The notes: generated from the letters alone by a model not told the origin. Shown: positions 1 to 6,032, counted from the first letter of the stretch. The stretch is 6,123 nt of DNA from Deltaproteobacteria bacterium (GCA_011051075.1 DREN01000304.1:1-6123), one strand, 5' to 3'. Made by a program: numbers and translations.

Positions 1-209
1 AGGTAGAGGTCTGTGCCCAGGCGGAAGAAATTGATGGCCTGGGTCCTTCCCGGTGTGGAGCTGGTCCTGGCCAGCTTTTTTCTGTTCACAAGGGTGTTGA
101 TGAGGGAAGATTTGCCCACGTTGGATTTGCCGGCAAAGGCGATCTCCGGCCTGTCAGGATAAGGATACTGATCCTCCTTGAAGGCGCTCACCAGAAACTC
201 AGCGTCCAT
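1..209 (-). CDS. engB: EngB/YsxC (YihA) ribosome-biogenesis GTP-binding protein, 3' part cut off by the window edge
   Basis: Only the first 69 codons are present. They read MDAEFLVSAFKEDQYP..., followed by the G1/Walker A loop GKSNVGKSS (residues 27-35) and the G2/switch I stretch TPGRTQ (52-57), a combination typical of the EngB/YsxC branch of TRAFAC GTPases. Known members are about 190-220 residues long, usually essential, cytoplasmic, and needed for late assembly of the 50S ribosomal subunit. The G3 (DxxG), G4 (NKxD) and G5 motifs would lie beyond base 1. The ATG at 209 shares its A with the stop codon of the upstream aminotransferase gene (TAATG), and CTAAGG at 215-220 can act as a Shine-Dalgarno sequence, so translation is probably coupled to that gene. 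The family is secure. The gene's full integrity cannot be judged from this fragment. Confidence 0.93.
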   Translation of the reverse strand, partial: MDAEFLVSAFKEDQYPYPDRPEIAFAGKSNVGKSSLINTLVNRKKLARTSSTPGRTQAINFFRLGTDLY

Positions 210-1357
210 TACAGCCTTAGACCGAGGAACTTCTCGATCCTGTCCAGCCCCTCCCTTATGTTATCAATGGAGTTGGCATAGGAAAACCTAAGATACCCTT
301 CGGCCCCTTTTCCGAAGTCGATCCCTGGGGAGACCCCCACCCCCGCCTTTTCAAGGATCTCAAAGGCCAGGTCGTAGGAGCTTTCAGCGAGGTGTTTGGC
401 ATTGGCCAGCATGTAAAAGGCCCCTGCCGGTTCCACGGCAAGGCCGAAACCGAGCTCCCTTATCCGCCTGATCATATACCTGCGCCGCTCGTCATAGGTG
501 GCCCTCATCTTCTGGACGTCGGGGTCCGACTCCCTGAGGGCCGCGACCCCCGCCCATTGAGATATGCTGCCGGCCGATATGAAGAAGTTCTGCTGAACCT
601 TCTGGAGCGGGCGGATAAACTCAGGTGGGGCGATCAGATAGCCTAAGCGCCACCCTGTCATGGCGTAGAGTTTGGAAAACCCGTTCAGCACAAAGGCGTT
701 GTTGGTGAATTCCAGGATGGAATGTTCCCGCTCCCCGTAGACCAGCCCGTGATAGATCTCATCGGACACAACAGGGGGCCCCAAACCCGCGATCTCCTCC
801 ATCCTCTCCTTTGAAAGGAGGTTTCCCGTTGGATTGGACGGGGAGTTGATAAGAACGGCCCTGGTTCTTGGTCCTATCTTCTTTTTGATCTCCTCAGGCC
901 GCAACTGGAAGGCATCTTCCTCTTCCACCCTGATGCGCACAGGTCTTGCCCCCAGGAACTCCGCAAAGTTGGGATAGCAGGGATAGTGGGGGTCGGACAT
1001 GATAATCTCGTCGCCAGCCTCTAAGAGGGCTGCGAATATCATGAAAAGCGCCGGTGAGGTGCCCGAGGTGACTACAATACAGCCGGGATCAACAGTCACA
1101 CCGTATTTTCCATGGTAGTGTTCGCAGATGGCCTCCCTGAGTTCAATGAGCCCCAGGCTGTGGGTGTAATGGGTCTCTCCCCTGGCGATTGCCTCACGGG
1201 CCGCGTGGCAGATACATTCAGGGGTGGGGAAGTCAGGCTCACCTATCTGCAGGTGAACGATCTCCCTCCCCTCTCTTTCAAGCTCATGGGCCCTTTCAAG
1301 GACGTCCATCACTATGAATGGAGGGATCTCCCTGGCCCTTTTTGTTACGGTGTACAT
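209..1357 (-). CDS. Pyridoxal-phosphate-dependent aminotransferase, class I/II fold (aspartate/aromatic aminotransferase-like)
   Basis: This is a complete 382-residue fold-type I aminotransferase, normal in length. Visible landmarks are the N-terminal substrate-closing segment LQIGEPDFPTP (36-46), cofactor phosphate contact region TSGTSPA (97-103), SPSNPTG with Asn175, the SDEIY motif with Asp199 (pairs with the pyridine nitrogen) and Tyr202, the Schiff-base lysine Lys229 in NGFSKLYAMTGWRLGY, and Arg357 in YLRFSY, which binds the substrate alpha-carboxylate. The NPTG and SKLYAMTGWR spellings resemble the AspC/aromatic subgroup (I-gamma) more than classical HisC. The amino-group donor and acceptor cannot be assigned from sequence alone. 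The ATG at 1357 overlaps the hisG stop (TGATG), with AAGG in the end of hisG serving as ribosome-binding site, and the stop overlaps engB. Because it sits behind hisG, histidinol-phosphate transamination is a possible but unproven role. No damaged motif is visible. Confidence 0.93.
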   Translation of the reverse strand: MYTVTKRAREIPPFIVMDVLERAHELEREGREIVHLQIGEPDFPTPECICHAAREAIARGETHYTHSLGLIELREAICEHYHGKYGVTVDPGCIVVTSGTSPALFMIFAALLEAGDEIIMSDPHYPCYPNFAEFLGARPVRIRVEEEDAFQLRPEEIKKKIGPRTRAVLINSPSNPTGNLLSKERMEEIAGLGPPVVSDEIYHGLVYGEREHSILEFTNNAFVLNGFSKLYAMTGWRLGYLIAPPEFIRPLQKVQQNFFISAGSISQWAGVAALRESDPDVQKMRATYDERRRYMIRRIRELGFGLAVEPAGAFYMLANAKHLAESSYDLAFEILEKAGVGVSPGIDFGKGAEGYLRFSYANSIDNIREGLDRIEKFLGLRL

Positions 1358-2229
1358 CAGATAACCTTGTTCAGCGAATATTCTATGATTCCCTGTGCCC
1401 CGGCATCCATCAGCCGGGGGATCAGATCACGCACAACCCTGGAGTCAACCACTGTCTCCACCGAAACCCAGTCAGACTGATAGAGCCCTGCCACTGTGGG
1501 GGCGTTCAGGCTGGGCAGGATTGAGATTACCTCCTCCACCCTGTCCCGGGGCAGGTTCATCTTAAGGGCAACCATGTTCTCGGCCCTCAGTGCCCCCTTC
1601 AAAAGCAGGACTATCTGCCCGATTTTGGCCCTTTTCCACTGGTCTGTGTAAGAATCCCTGTTGGCGATCAACTGGGTATTGGTCTCCATGAGATCGTAGA
1701 TGATCTTAAGTCCGTGGGCCCTGATGGTGCTCCCCGTCTCCGTCACCTCCACAATGGCGTCGGCAAGGCCTGAGACCACCTTTGCCTCTGTGGCCCCCCA
1801 GGAGAACTCCACCTTGACGTTCACATTCTTTTCCTTGAAAAACCTTTTGGTAAAGTTGACCAGCTCAGTGGCGATCTTCTTTCCCTCAAGGTCCTCTATC
1901 TTCTTGATGGCTGATCCCGCAGGTACAGCCAGGACCCATCGGGCCGGATTCTGACTTACCTTGGAGTAGACCAGATCGTCCACCAGGACCACGTCGGATT
2001 CGTTCTCCTCTATCCAGTCTCTGCCTGTGAGCCCCGCATCCAGGGTGCCGTTTTCAACGTACCGGGACATCTCCTGAGCACGGCAGATGGCACACTCGAT
2101 CTCCTCGTCGTTAATGTCGGGGAAATAACTCCGCCCGTTCACGTTTATCTTCCAGCCCGATTTTTCAAACAGATTGATGGTGGCCTTCTGCAGGCTCCCC
2201 TTGGGGATGCCGAATTTCAGTCTTTTCAT
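1357..2229 (-). CDS. hisG: ATP phosphoribosyltransferase, long (self-regulated) form HisG-L
   Basis: The product joins ATP and PRPP to make phosphoribosyl-ATP, the committed step of histidine synthesis, in the cytoplasm. At 290 residues it is the long form. The periplasmic-binding-protein-like catalytic domains span about 1-210, and a C-terminal ferredoxin-like regulatory domain spans about 212-290. Short-form enzymes (about 210 residues) lack that domain and need HisZ. Visible motifs are GIPKGSL (7-13), GTLDAGLTGRDW (61-72) and the PRPP-binding loop EVTETGSTIRAHG (161-173). The regulatory domain is where histidine normally binds for feedback inhibition, so HisZ is not expected to be needed. 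The ATG at 2229 overlaps the hisI stop by four bases (ATGA), with GAGGTG at the end of hisI as ribosome-binding site. The stop TGA at 1359-1357 overlaps the aminotransferase start. Confidence 0.96.
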   Translation of the reverse strand: MKRLKFGIPKGSLQKATINLFEKSGWKINVNGRSYFPDINDEEIECAICRAQEMSRYVENGTLDAGLTGRDWIEENESDVVLVDDLVYSKVSQNPARWVLAVPAGSAIKKIEDLEGKKIATELVNFTKRFFKEKNVNVKVEFSWGATEAKVVSGLADAIVEVTETGSTIRAHGLKIIYDLMETNTQLIANRDSYTDQWKRAKIGQIVLLLKGALRAENMVALKMNLPRDRVEEVISILPSLNAPTVAGLYQSDWVSVETVVDSRVVRDLIPRLMDAGAQGIIEYSLNKVI

Positions 2230-2627
2230 TTCCCGTACACCTCTTCCGGATCAAATACCCTCTCTCCCACTACTGTTATCCCGCCCTCAGGGTCAACGGC
2301 CTTGTGGAAGCAGCTCTCGTATCCCGTGTGACATGCGGCCCCCCCCACCTGTTCCACCCTGAAAAGGACGGTGTCATTGTCGCAGTCCGCGTAGATCTCC
2401 CTGATTATCTGTACATGGCCGGAGGTCCCACCCTTGTGCCAGATCTCCTGTCGTGAGCGGCTCCAGTAGTGGGCCTCGCCTGTCCGCAGGGTTTCTGTCC
2501 ATGAGTCCCGGTTGATATACGCGAGCATCAACACCTTGCCAGATTTATGGTCCTGGGCAATGGCAGGCAACAGCCCGCCTCCCTTAGAAAAATCCAGCTC
2601 GATTCTGTCTCTGTTCTTCTCTTCCAT
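2226..2627 (-). CDS. hisI: Phosphoribosyl-AMP cyclohydrolase, monofunctional HisI
   Basis: The enzyme opens the adenine ring of phosphoribosyl-AMP, the third step of histidine synthesis. With the start chosen here the protein has 133 residues, close to the normal size of HisI proteins that are not fused to the HisE pyrophosphohydrolase. No HisE-like C-terminal domain follows. Visible are LPAIAQDHKSGKVLMLAYIN (20-39), HYWSRSRQEIWHKGGTSGH (53-71), the metal-binding DCDND (81-85), and ACHTGYESCF with Cys99 and Cys106, which together with Cys82 are the likely zinc ligands. The frame stays open upstream to a GTG at 2705, but that adds 26 residues with no family resemblance and has no good ribosome-binding site. 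The ATG at 2627 has GGGAAAGG five bases upstream. This is the first gene of the histidine unit, and its stop overlaps hisG (ATGA). Confidence 0.95.
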   Translation of the reverse strand: MEEKNRDRIELDFSKGGGLLPAIAQDHKSGKVLMLAYINRDSWTETLRTGEAHYWSRSRQEIWHKGGTSGHVQIIREIYADCDNDTVLFRVEQVGGAACHTGYESCFHKAVDPEGGITVVGERVFDPEEVYGK

Positions 2628-2632
2628 CAGCA

Positions 2633-2640
2633 CCTTTCCC
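2633..2640 (-). promoter_or_regulatory. Ribosome-binding site that fixes the hisI start
   Basis: On the minus strand GGGAAAGG lies five bases (TGCTG) before the ATG at 2627. This supports the 133-residue HisI over the longer GTG-initiated reading. Confidence 0.7.
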
Positions 2641-2681
2641 TTACTGAGATTTGAAGGAGATAAGTTAACACAGGGAAAGAA

Positions 2682-2710
2682 AATATCAAGATAAAACTGT
2701 CTCACGTCAG
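2682..2710 (-). promoter_or_regulatory. Candidate sigma70 promoter for the hisI-hisG-aminotransferase-engB unit
   Basis: On the minus strand CTGACG (2710-2705, 4 of 6 matches to TTGACA) is followed after 17 bases by GATATT (2687-2682, 4 of 6 matches to TATAAT). Transcription would begin near 2675 and give a leader of about 48 bases. I see no run of histidine codons or attenuator hairpin in that leader, so classical his attenuation is not supported. The hexamers are mediocre, and an alternative promoter farther upstream is possible. Confidence 0.35.
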
Positions 2711-2758
2711 GACAGAGGGTGGGCTCTTTGGCACAGGAGCGCTACCGGGACCGAAGAG

Positions 2759-2786
2759 GGCCAGGGAGAGGGGCCTAATGGCCAGG
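2759..2786. repeat. Pair of GGCCAGG direct repeats, 21 bp apart, upstream of the usp promoter
   Basis: GGCCAGG occurs at 2759-2765 and again at 2780-2786, an offset of exactly 21 bp, about two turns of B-DNA. The copies centre near -72 and -51 relative to the inferred usp start, a usual place for activator sites. Seven bases in a GC-rich region could also recur by chance. Confidence 0.3.
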
Positions 2787-2799
2787 ACCTGGAAAGTGT

Positions 2800-2827
2800 T
2801 TGAAAGTTCCTTGTCTTGTGTTATATT
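2800..2827 (+). promoter_or_regulatory. Probable sigma70 promoter of the usp gene, extended -10 type
   Basis: TTGAAA (2800-2805, 5 of 6 matches to the -35 consensus) is followed after 16 bases by TATATT (2822-2827, 5 of 6 to the -10 consensus). A TG at 2819-2820 forms an extended -10 (TGnTATATT). Transcription would start near 2834, leaving a leader of about 165 bases before the usp ATG at 3002. This is the best rightward promoter in the intergenic region. The -10 lies inside a perfect palindrome. Confidence 0.6.
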
Positions 2828-2835
2828 GAATATAA
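2821..2835. repeat. Perfect 15-bp palindrome covering the usp -10 element
   Basis: TTATATT-G-AATATAA is a perfect inverted repeat with 7-base arms and a single central base. It contains the -10 hexamer and reaches the inferred start site of the usp transcript. It could be a repressor operator, or it may simply reflect the A+T-rich nature of -10 elements. The same arm read on the minus strand also gives TATATT, but no good -35 lies 16-18 bases beyond it. Confidence 0.5.
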
Positions 2836-2984
2836 AGAAGATTTTGCGCGCAGACCGTTGGGGAACTGATGCCCGACACTGTTTCTTAGCTGTAGAGGGG
2901 AGGTGATACGGTCAAGCCGGATATTGATCTGTGAAAAGAGGCCGAAGATCCGTGCAGGTAAAAGACAATGAGGTACCAGACCGG

Positions 2985-2993
2985 AAAGGAGGG
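2985..2993 (+). promoter_or_regulatory. Strong ribosome-binding site of usp
   Basis: AAAGGAGGG lies nine bases before the ATG at 3002, counted from the end of GGAGG. It supports that start and predicts efficient translation. Confidence 0.8.
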
Positions 2994-3001
2994 ACCGGGC
3001 C

Positions 3002-3937
3002 ATGAAAGTGGAGCTGAAAAATATAATATGCACCACCGATTTCTCGGATATTTCCAATCAGGCCGTCTATTTTGGAAGCGCCCTGGCCAAGGAGCTGGGG
3101 GCCAGACTCTACCTATGCCATGTGATAGATCTGTCAGCGGTAGCCATGTACGGGGAAGGCTTTTCAGACCCTCTGGCCCAGGAGAGAAGGATCAGGGGTT
3201 ATGCCGATGAGCACCTCATGGAACTTATGGAAGGCCGGTCGGTTGACTGGGAGCCCCTTGTTTCCCTGGGGCATACTGCCGATGAAATCGCCCGTGCGGC
3301 CAAGGACAAAGGCGCTGATCTGGTGATTTCTGCCACCCACGGCCGGTCAGGTCTGAAACGTCTTGTGCTGGGATCGGTCACCGAGAGAGTGATGCGGACC
3401 CTGCCCTGCCCGTTGTTAGTGGTTCGGGGCCTGTCCAAGGACTACGGGACCGATGCCGCCGGGGGCTTCGGCTTCCATAGGATCCTGGTGGGCTGCGATT
3501 TCTCCCCAGGCTCGGCCCTGGCCTTTGAGTATGGCCTCGGCCTGGGCCAGGAGTTTCAGTCCGAGGTGCATCTTGCCCATGTGATCGAACCGGAGGTGTA
3601 CAGGGACCTGCTCACACAGCCCCAGGAAGAAAAGGAAGAAGCCGGAGAGGACCTGCGAAAGCGGCTGCGTGAAAAGCTCACGCAAATGGTCCCGGAAGAT
3701 GCCTATAACTGGTGCACCCCGAAAACCGCTCTTCTTGCCGGTCAGGCACACGAAGAACTAACAAAGTACGCTGTGGTGCATGAGACCGATCTCATGGTCC
3801 TTGGGTTCAGGGGGGCCAGCCTGGTCGAGACCCTCTTTGTGGGGTCAACCACCGACCGTGTTGTGAGGCAGGCCTCGTGCCCTGTCCTGTGTGTACGGCC
3901 CGCGTCAGATTTGTCAGATCAGGCCCCTGAGGCATAG
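3002..3937 (+). CDS. Tandem-domain universal stress protein (UspA family)
   Basis: The 311-residue protein consists of two UspA domains, about 5-142 and 159-303, joined by a short glycine-containing linker. Each begins with a beta strand ending in the nucleotide-contacting aspartate: TTDFS with Asp13, and GCDFS with Asp166. The second domain has a complete ATP-binding signature G-x2-G-x9-G-S (Gly258, Gly261, Gly271, Ser272). In the first domain the pattern is A-T-H-G-x9-G-S (111-125), so the first glycine is alanine. Both signatures are followed by the usual T[ED]RV...CP[LV] segment. No signal peptide or membrane segment is visible, so it should be cytoplasmic. Family members bind ATP or AMP and aid survival under starvation, oxidative or other stress; the specific role here is unknown. 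It is monocistronic, divergent from hisI and convergent with rlmN. Codon use and GC look like the neighbours. Confidence 0.95.
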   Translation: MKVELKNIICTTDFSDISNQAVYFGSALAKELGARLYLCHVIDLSAVAMYGEGFSDPLAQERRIRGYADEHLMELMEGRSVDWEPLVSLGHTADEIARAAKDKGADLVISATHGRSGLKRLVLGSVTERVMRTLPCPLLVVRGLSKDYGTDAAGGFGFHRILVGCDFSPGSALAFEYGLGLGQEFQSEVHLAHVIEPEVYRDLLTQPQEEKEEAGEDLRKRLREKLTQMVPEDAYNWCTPKTALLAGQAHEELTKYAVVHETDLMVLGFRGASLVETLFVGSTTDRVVRQASCPVLCVRPASDLSDQAPEA

Positions 3938-3966
3938 GCGGCGTGCGATTCAGGATGCCCCTTTTT
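3931..3966 (+). terminator. Weak candidate terminator at the end of usp
   Basis: GGCAT (3931-3935) can pair with ATGCC (3955-3959) and is followed by CC and five T residues (3962-3966). The stem is only 5 bp and its loop is 19 bases, so this is a poor intrinsic terminator. It overlaps the final codons of the opposing rlmN gene. Confidence 0.2.
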
Positions 3967-5053
3967 GCTCGGTTGCCGAGGCGCCTGTCAACTGGCCGCA
4001 GGCCGCCATGATGTCTCTCCCCTTGCTCTTTCTGATGACGACCGTGAAGTGGTGCCCCACCAGGATCTCCTGAAAATGAAGTACCCTCTCCAGGGGAGGG
4101 GGAGACATGTGAGAATCAGGGGCCGCGTTCAAGGGGATAAGGTTTATCTTGGCCCTGAGGCCGGTGAGGAGTTTGGCAAGGTTTAAGGCGTCCTGGGCCC
4201 TGTCGTTCACACCGTTTATGAGGATGTATTCAAAGGTAATCATCCTCCTGTTTGGGAGGGGATATTCCCTGCATGCCCGGATCAGGGTTTTTAGGGGGTA
4301 TTTCCGGTTGATGGGCATGAGAGAGCTCCTGGTCTCATCGTCCGCAGAGTTGAGGGAAACTGCCAGGTTGATCGTAATGTCGTGGCCCAGCCTTTTCATC
4401 TCAGGGACAAGACCGCAGGTGGAAAGGGTGACCTTCCTGTGGGAAAAGTTCATCCCGTCCTCCGCGATCATATTTCTGAGGGCCATCATGACCGCCTCAT
4501 AATTGGCAAGGGGTTCCCCCATTCCCATTAACACGATATTTCTCAGCTCTTCAGGGTTGTCAAGGGATCTTCGCACGAGTATGACCTGCTCAATGATCTC
4601 CGAAGGATGGAGGTCTCTTTTAAGGCCCTGTCTGCCGGTGAGACAGAAGCGGCAGCCCATGGCACATCCCGCCTGGGAGGAGATGCAGAGGGTAAGATGA
4701 TCCCTCTCAGGGATGAGCACCGATTCTATAAGATGATTGTCCCGTAGTCTGAACAGGTACTTTCGGGTGCCGTCTTCCGACCTCAGGGTCTTGACCTGGG
4801 CAAGGGGGTTGATGATCGCCTTCTCCCTAATAAGGGCCCGTACCGTTTTAGGGATGTTGGTCATTTCATGGGGAGACCCCACAAGCCTGCCCATCAGCCA
4901 GTGCCGGATCTGCCTGCCCCTGTACGGTTCGAGGCCGTGGCGAACGGCCCACTCCTCTGTCTGGCTCAGGCTCAGGCCTTTGAGATCGCATCTGCGGGGG
5001 GCTGATCCCGGCTTGACGCCCCGGTGGTTCTCATTGGATTTTCGCAAAACCAT
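3950..5053 (-). CDS. rlmN: Dual-specificity RNA methyltransferase RlmN (23S rRNA m2A2503 / tRNA m2A37), radical SAM
   Basis: The 367-residue protein has the normal RlmN length. An N-terminal RNA-binding-type domain (about 22-100, with GLEPYRGRQIRHWL at 40-53) precedes the radical-SAM barrel. The iron-sulfur cluster cysteines are Cys130, Cys134 and Cys137 in CAMGCRFC, and GMGEP (177-181) is the SAM-binding motif. Cys123 and Cys352 (in AACGQL) match the two cysteines of E. coli RlmN, C118 and C355, that carry the methylene intermediate, so the enzyme should be catalytically complete. It methylates C2 of A2503 at the ribosomal peptidyl-transferase centre and of A37 in some tRNAs, supporting accurate translation. 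The ATG at 5053 is the only reasonable start, although the Shine-Dalgarno sequence is weak (GGA only two bases away). It lies 59 bases behind mscS, probably sharing its transcript, and converges on usp. Family members without both catalytic cysteines would be suspect; this one is intact. Confidence 0.96.
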   Translation of the reverse strand: MVLRKSNENHRGVKPGSAPRRCDLKGLSLSQTEEWAVRHGLEPYRGRQIRHWLMGRLVGSPHEMTNIPKTVRALIREKAIINPLAQVKTLRSEDGTRKYLFRLRDNHLIESVLIPERDHLTLCISSQAGCAMGCRFCLTGRQGLKRDLHPSEIIEQVILVRRSLDNPEELRNIVLMGMGEPLANYEAVMMALRNMIAEDGMNFSHRKVTLSTCGLVPEMKRLGHDITINLAVSLNSADDETRSSLMPINRKYPLKTLIRACREYPLPNRRMITFEYILINGVNDRAQDALNLAKLLTGLRAKINLIPLNAAPDSHMSPPPLERVLHFQEILVGHHFTVVIRKSKGRDIMAACGQLTGASATEQKGAS

Positions 5054-5070
5054 TTTCCAGGCTGTTGGTG

Positions 5071-5096
5071 TAGGCCACAGGTCATTCCGGGGCCTA
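5071..5096. repeat. Short inverted repeat between mscS and rlmN
   Basis: TAGGCC (5071-5076) and GGCCTA (5091-5096) form perfect 6-bp arms around 14 bases in the 59-base gap between mscS and rlmN. Neither strand has a T-run after the second arm, so it is not an intrinsic terminator. It could be a small hairpin in an mscS-rlmN transcript, or chance. Confidence 0.35.
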
Positions 5097-5112
5097 TATG
5101 GTGGGTCACCTG

Positions 5113-5925
5113 TCAGGCGTCGTCCCTGGCCATATGGACCACATGCTGGGGATAGGGGATGTCTATACCGTTTTTGTCAAAGGCCTCTTTGAACTTACGG
5201 GTGAGGTCGAATTTGACGTTCCAGTAATCCTCCTTCTTTACCCAGGGTCTTACCACCAGGTTCACACTGGAATCAGCTAATTCTGAGACCGCGATCTGGG
5301 GCGCAGGATCTGGGAGTATCCGGGCATCTGTCTTCATTATCTCCGTCATCACGTCAAAGGCCTTCTGGATGTCAGAGCTGTAACCTATGCCCATCACCAT
5401 ATCCACCCGCCTTGTGTCGTAACCGGTGATGTTCTTGATCACGCCCCCGAATATCTTTCCGTTGGGCACCATTATCTTGATGTTATCCGCTGTCCTCAGT
5501 ACGGTGGTAAAGAGCTGGATCTCCTTTACGGCCCCCACCACCCCTGCGCTATCGATCACGTCACCAACCCGGTAGGGCCGAAGTACAAGGATCAGGACTC
5601 CGGCGGCAAAGTTGGCAAGGGAACCCTGCAGGGCAAGGCCCACGGCAAGACCGGCGGCGCCCAGCACAGCCACGAAAGAGGCCGTCTGAATTCCGAATTT
5701 CGCAAGTGCTGCCACCACTGTAAAGGCAAGGATGAGAACATAGGTAAGAGAACTTACAAAGGAGACGACTGAAGGGTCAACATCCCTTTTTTCAAGGGTT
5801 CGCTTTAGGATCCCCCGGCCCGTGCCCGCTGCCAGACGACCGATGACAAGTATTATTATTGCGCCTACCACCTTGATGCCGTAGGTGGTGATGAACATGA
5901 CTACCTGATCGCCTGCTCCCTGCAT
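5113..5925 (-). CDS. mscS: Small-conductance mechanosensitive channel MscS
   Basis: The 270-residue inner-membrane protein follows the E. coli MscS layout (286 residues) along its whole length. Membrane segments lie at about 8-34 (TM1), 56-78 (TM2) and 81-117 (TM3). The pore helix has the glycine/alanine pattern AVLGAAGLAVGLALQGSL, with Leu93 and Leu97 at the places of the seal-forming L105 and L109, and Gly101 at the hinge G113. The beta domain and C-terminal alpha-beta vestibule follow, ending in the typical PYPQ motif. The channel opens under membrane tension to release solutes during hypo-osmotic shock; it should form a heptamer. The frame extends to a TTG at 5955, but I prefer the ATG at 5925, which has GGAGG five bases upstream; the ATG at 5937 has no ribosome-binding site. 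A strong promoter lies about 100 bases upstream, and rlmN follows 59 bases downstream. Confidence 0.95.
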   Translation of the reverse strand: MQGAGDQVVMFITTYGIKVVGAIIILVIGRLAAGTGRGILKRTLEKRDVDPSVVSFVSSLTYVLILAFTVVAALAKFGIQTASFVAVLGAAGLAVGLALQGSLANFAAGVLILVLRPYRVGDVIDSAGVVGAVKEIQLFTTVLRTADNIKIMVPNGKIFGGVIKNITGYDTRRVDMVMGIGYSSDIQKAFDVMTEIMKTDARILPDPAPQIAVSELADSSVNLVVRPWVKKEDYWNVKFDLTRKFKEAFDKNGIDIPYPQHVVHMARDDA

Positions 5926-5930
5926 GATAA

Positions 5931-5935
5931 CCTCC
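5931..5935 (-). promoter_or_regulatory. Ribosome-binding site that fixes the mscS start
   Basis: On the minus strand GGAGG is separated by TTATC from the ATG at 5925. Neither the TTG at 5955 (AAAGGG ten bases away) nor the ATG at 5937 has a comparable site. Confidence 0.65.
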
Positions 5936-6032
5936 ATGGAAGATTGAAAAGACAAGAAACCAGCGCCCTTTATAACTCATACGGTAAAGGCCATAAACGA
6001 TGGGCGGGAAGAAAAGGATATCCACCTTGGCG

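Larger units (their letters stand above)
2628..3001. other. Divergent intergenic region between hisI and usp
   Basis: This 374-base stretch holds no credible gene. The short frames that cross it (a minus frame 3057-2821 and a plus frame starting at 2968) have no family-like sequence and run into usp out of frame. It contains the candidate hisI promoter, two GGCCAGG direct repeats, the usp promoter with its 15-bp palindrome, and a usp leader of about 165 bases with an orphan GGAGGTGAT. I recognise no known riboswitch or T-box motif and no run of His codons. Confidence 0.8.

Noticed and set aside
2628..2680. Histidine leader-peptide attenuator before hisI
   Set aside because: The predicted leader has no run of CAC/CAT codons and no alternative hairpins followed by a T-run.
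2226..2705. Longer HisI reading starting at GTG 2705
   Set aside because: The extra 26 residues do not resemble HisI, the GTG lies within the -35 of the candidate promoter, and the internal ATG at 2627 has a good ribosome-binding site.
2729..2743. Possible sigma54 promoter (TGGCAC followed by GC)
   Set aside because: The GG-to-GC spacing is one base shorter than the strictly required distance and the TT of the -12 element is missing.
2821..3057. 78-codon minus-strand frame across the usp leader
   Set aside because: It has no good ribosome-binding site or recognisable domain, and it begins inside the usp coding region on the opposite strand.
3968..3980. Hairpin CTCGG-TTG-CCGAG as a terminator
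   Set aside because: It lies inside the last codons of rlmN. On the plus strand the T-run precedes it, and on the minus strand it is followed by A residues, so neither orientation fits an intrinsic terminator.
4737..5192. 151-codon plus-strand frame opposite rlmN and the end of mscS
   Set aside because: It is an antisense shadow of two secure genes, Arg/Leu/Ser-rich, and has no family features.
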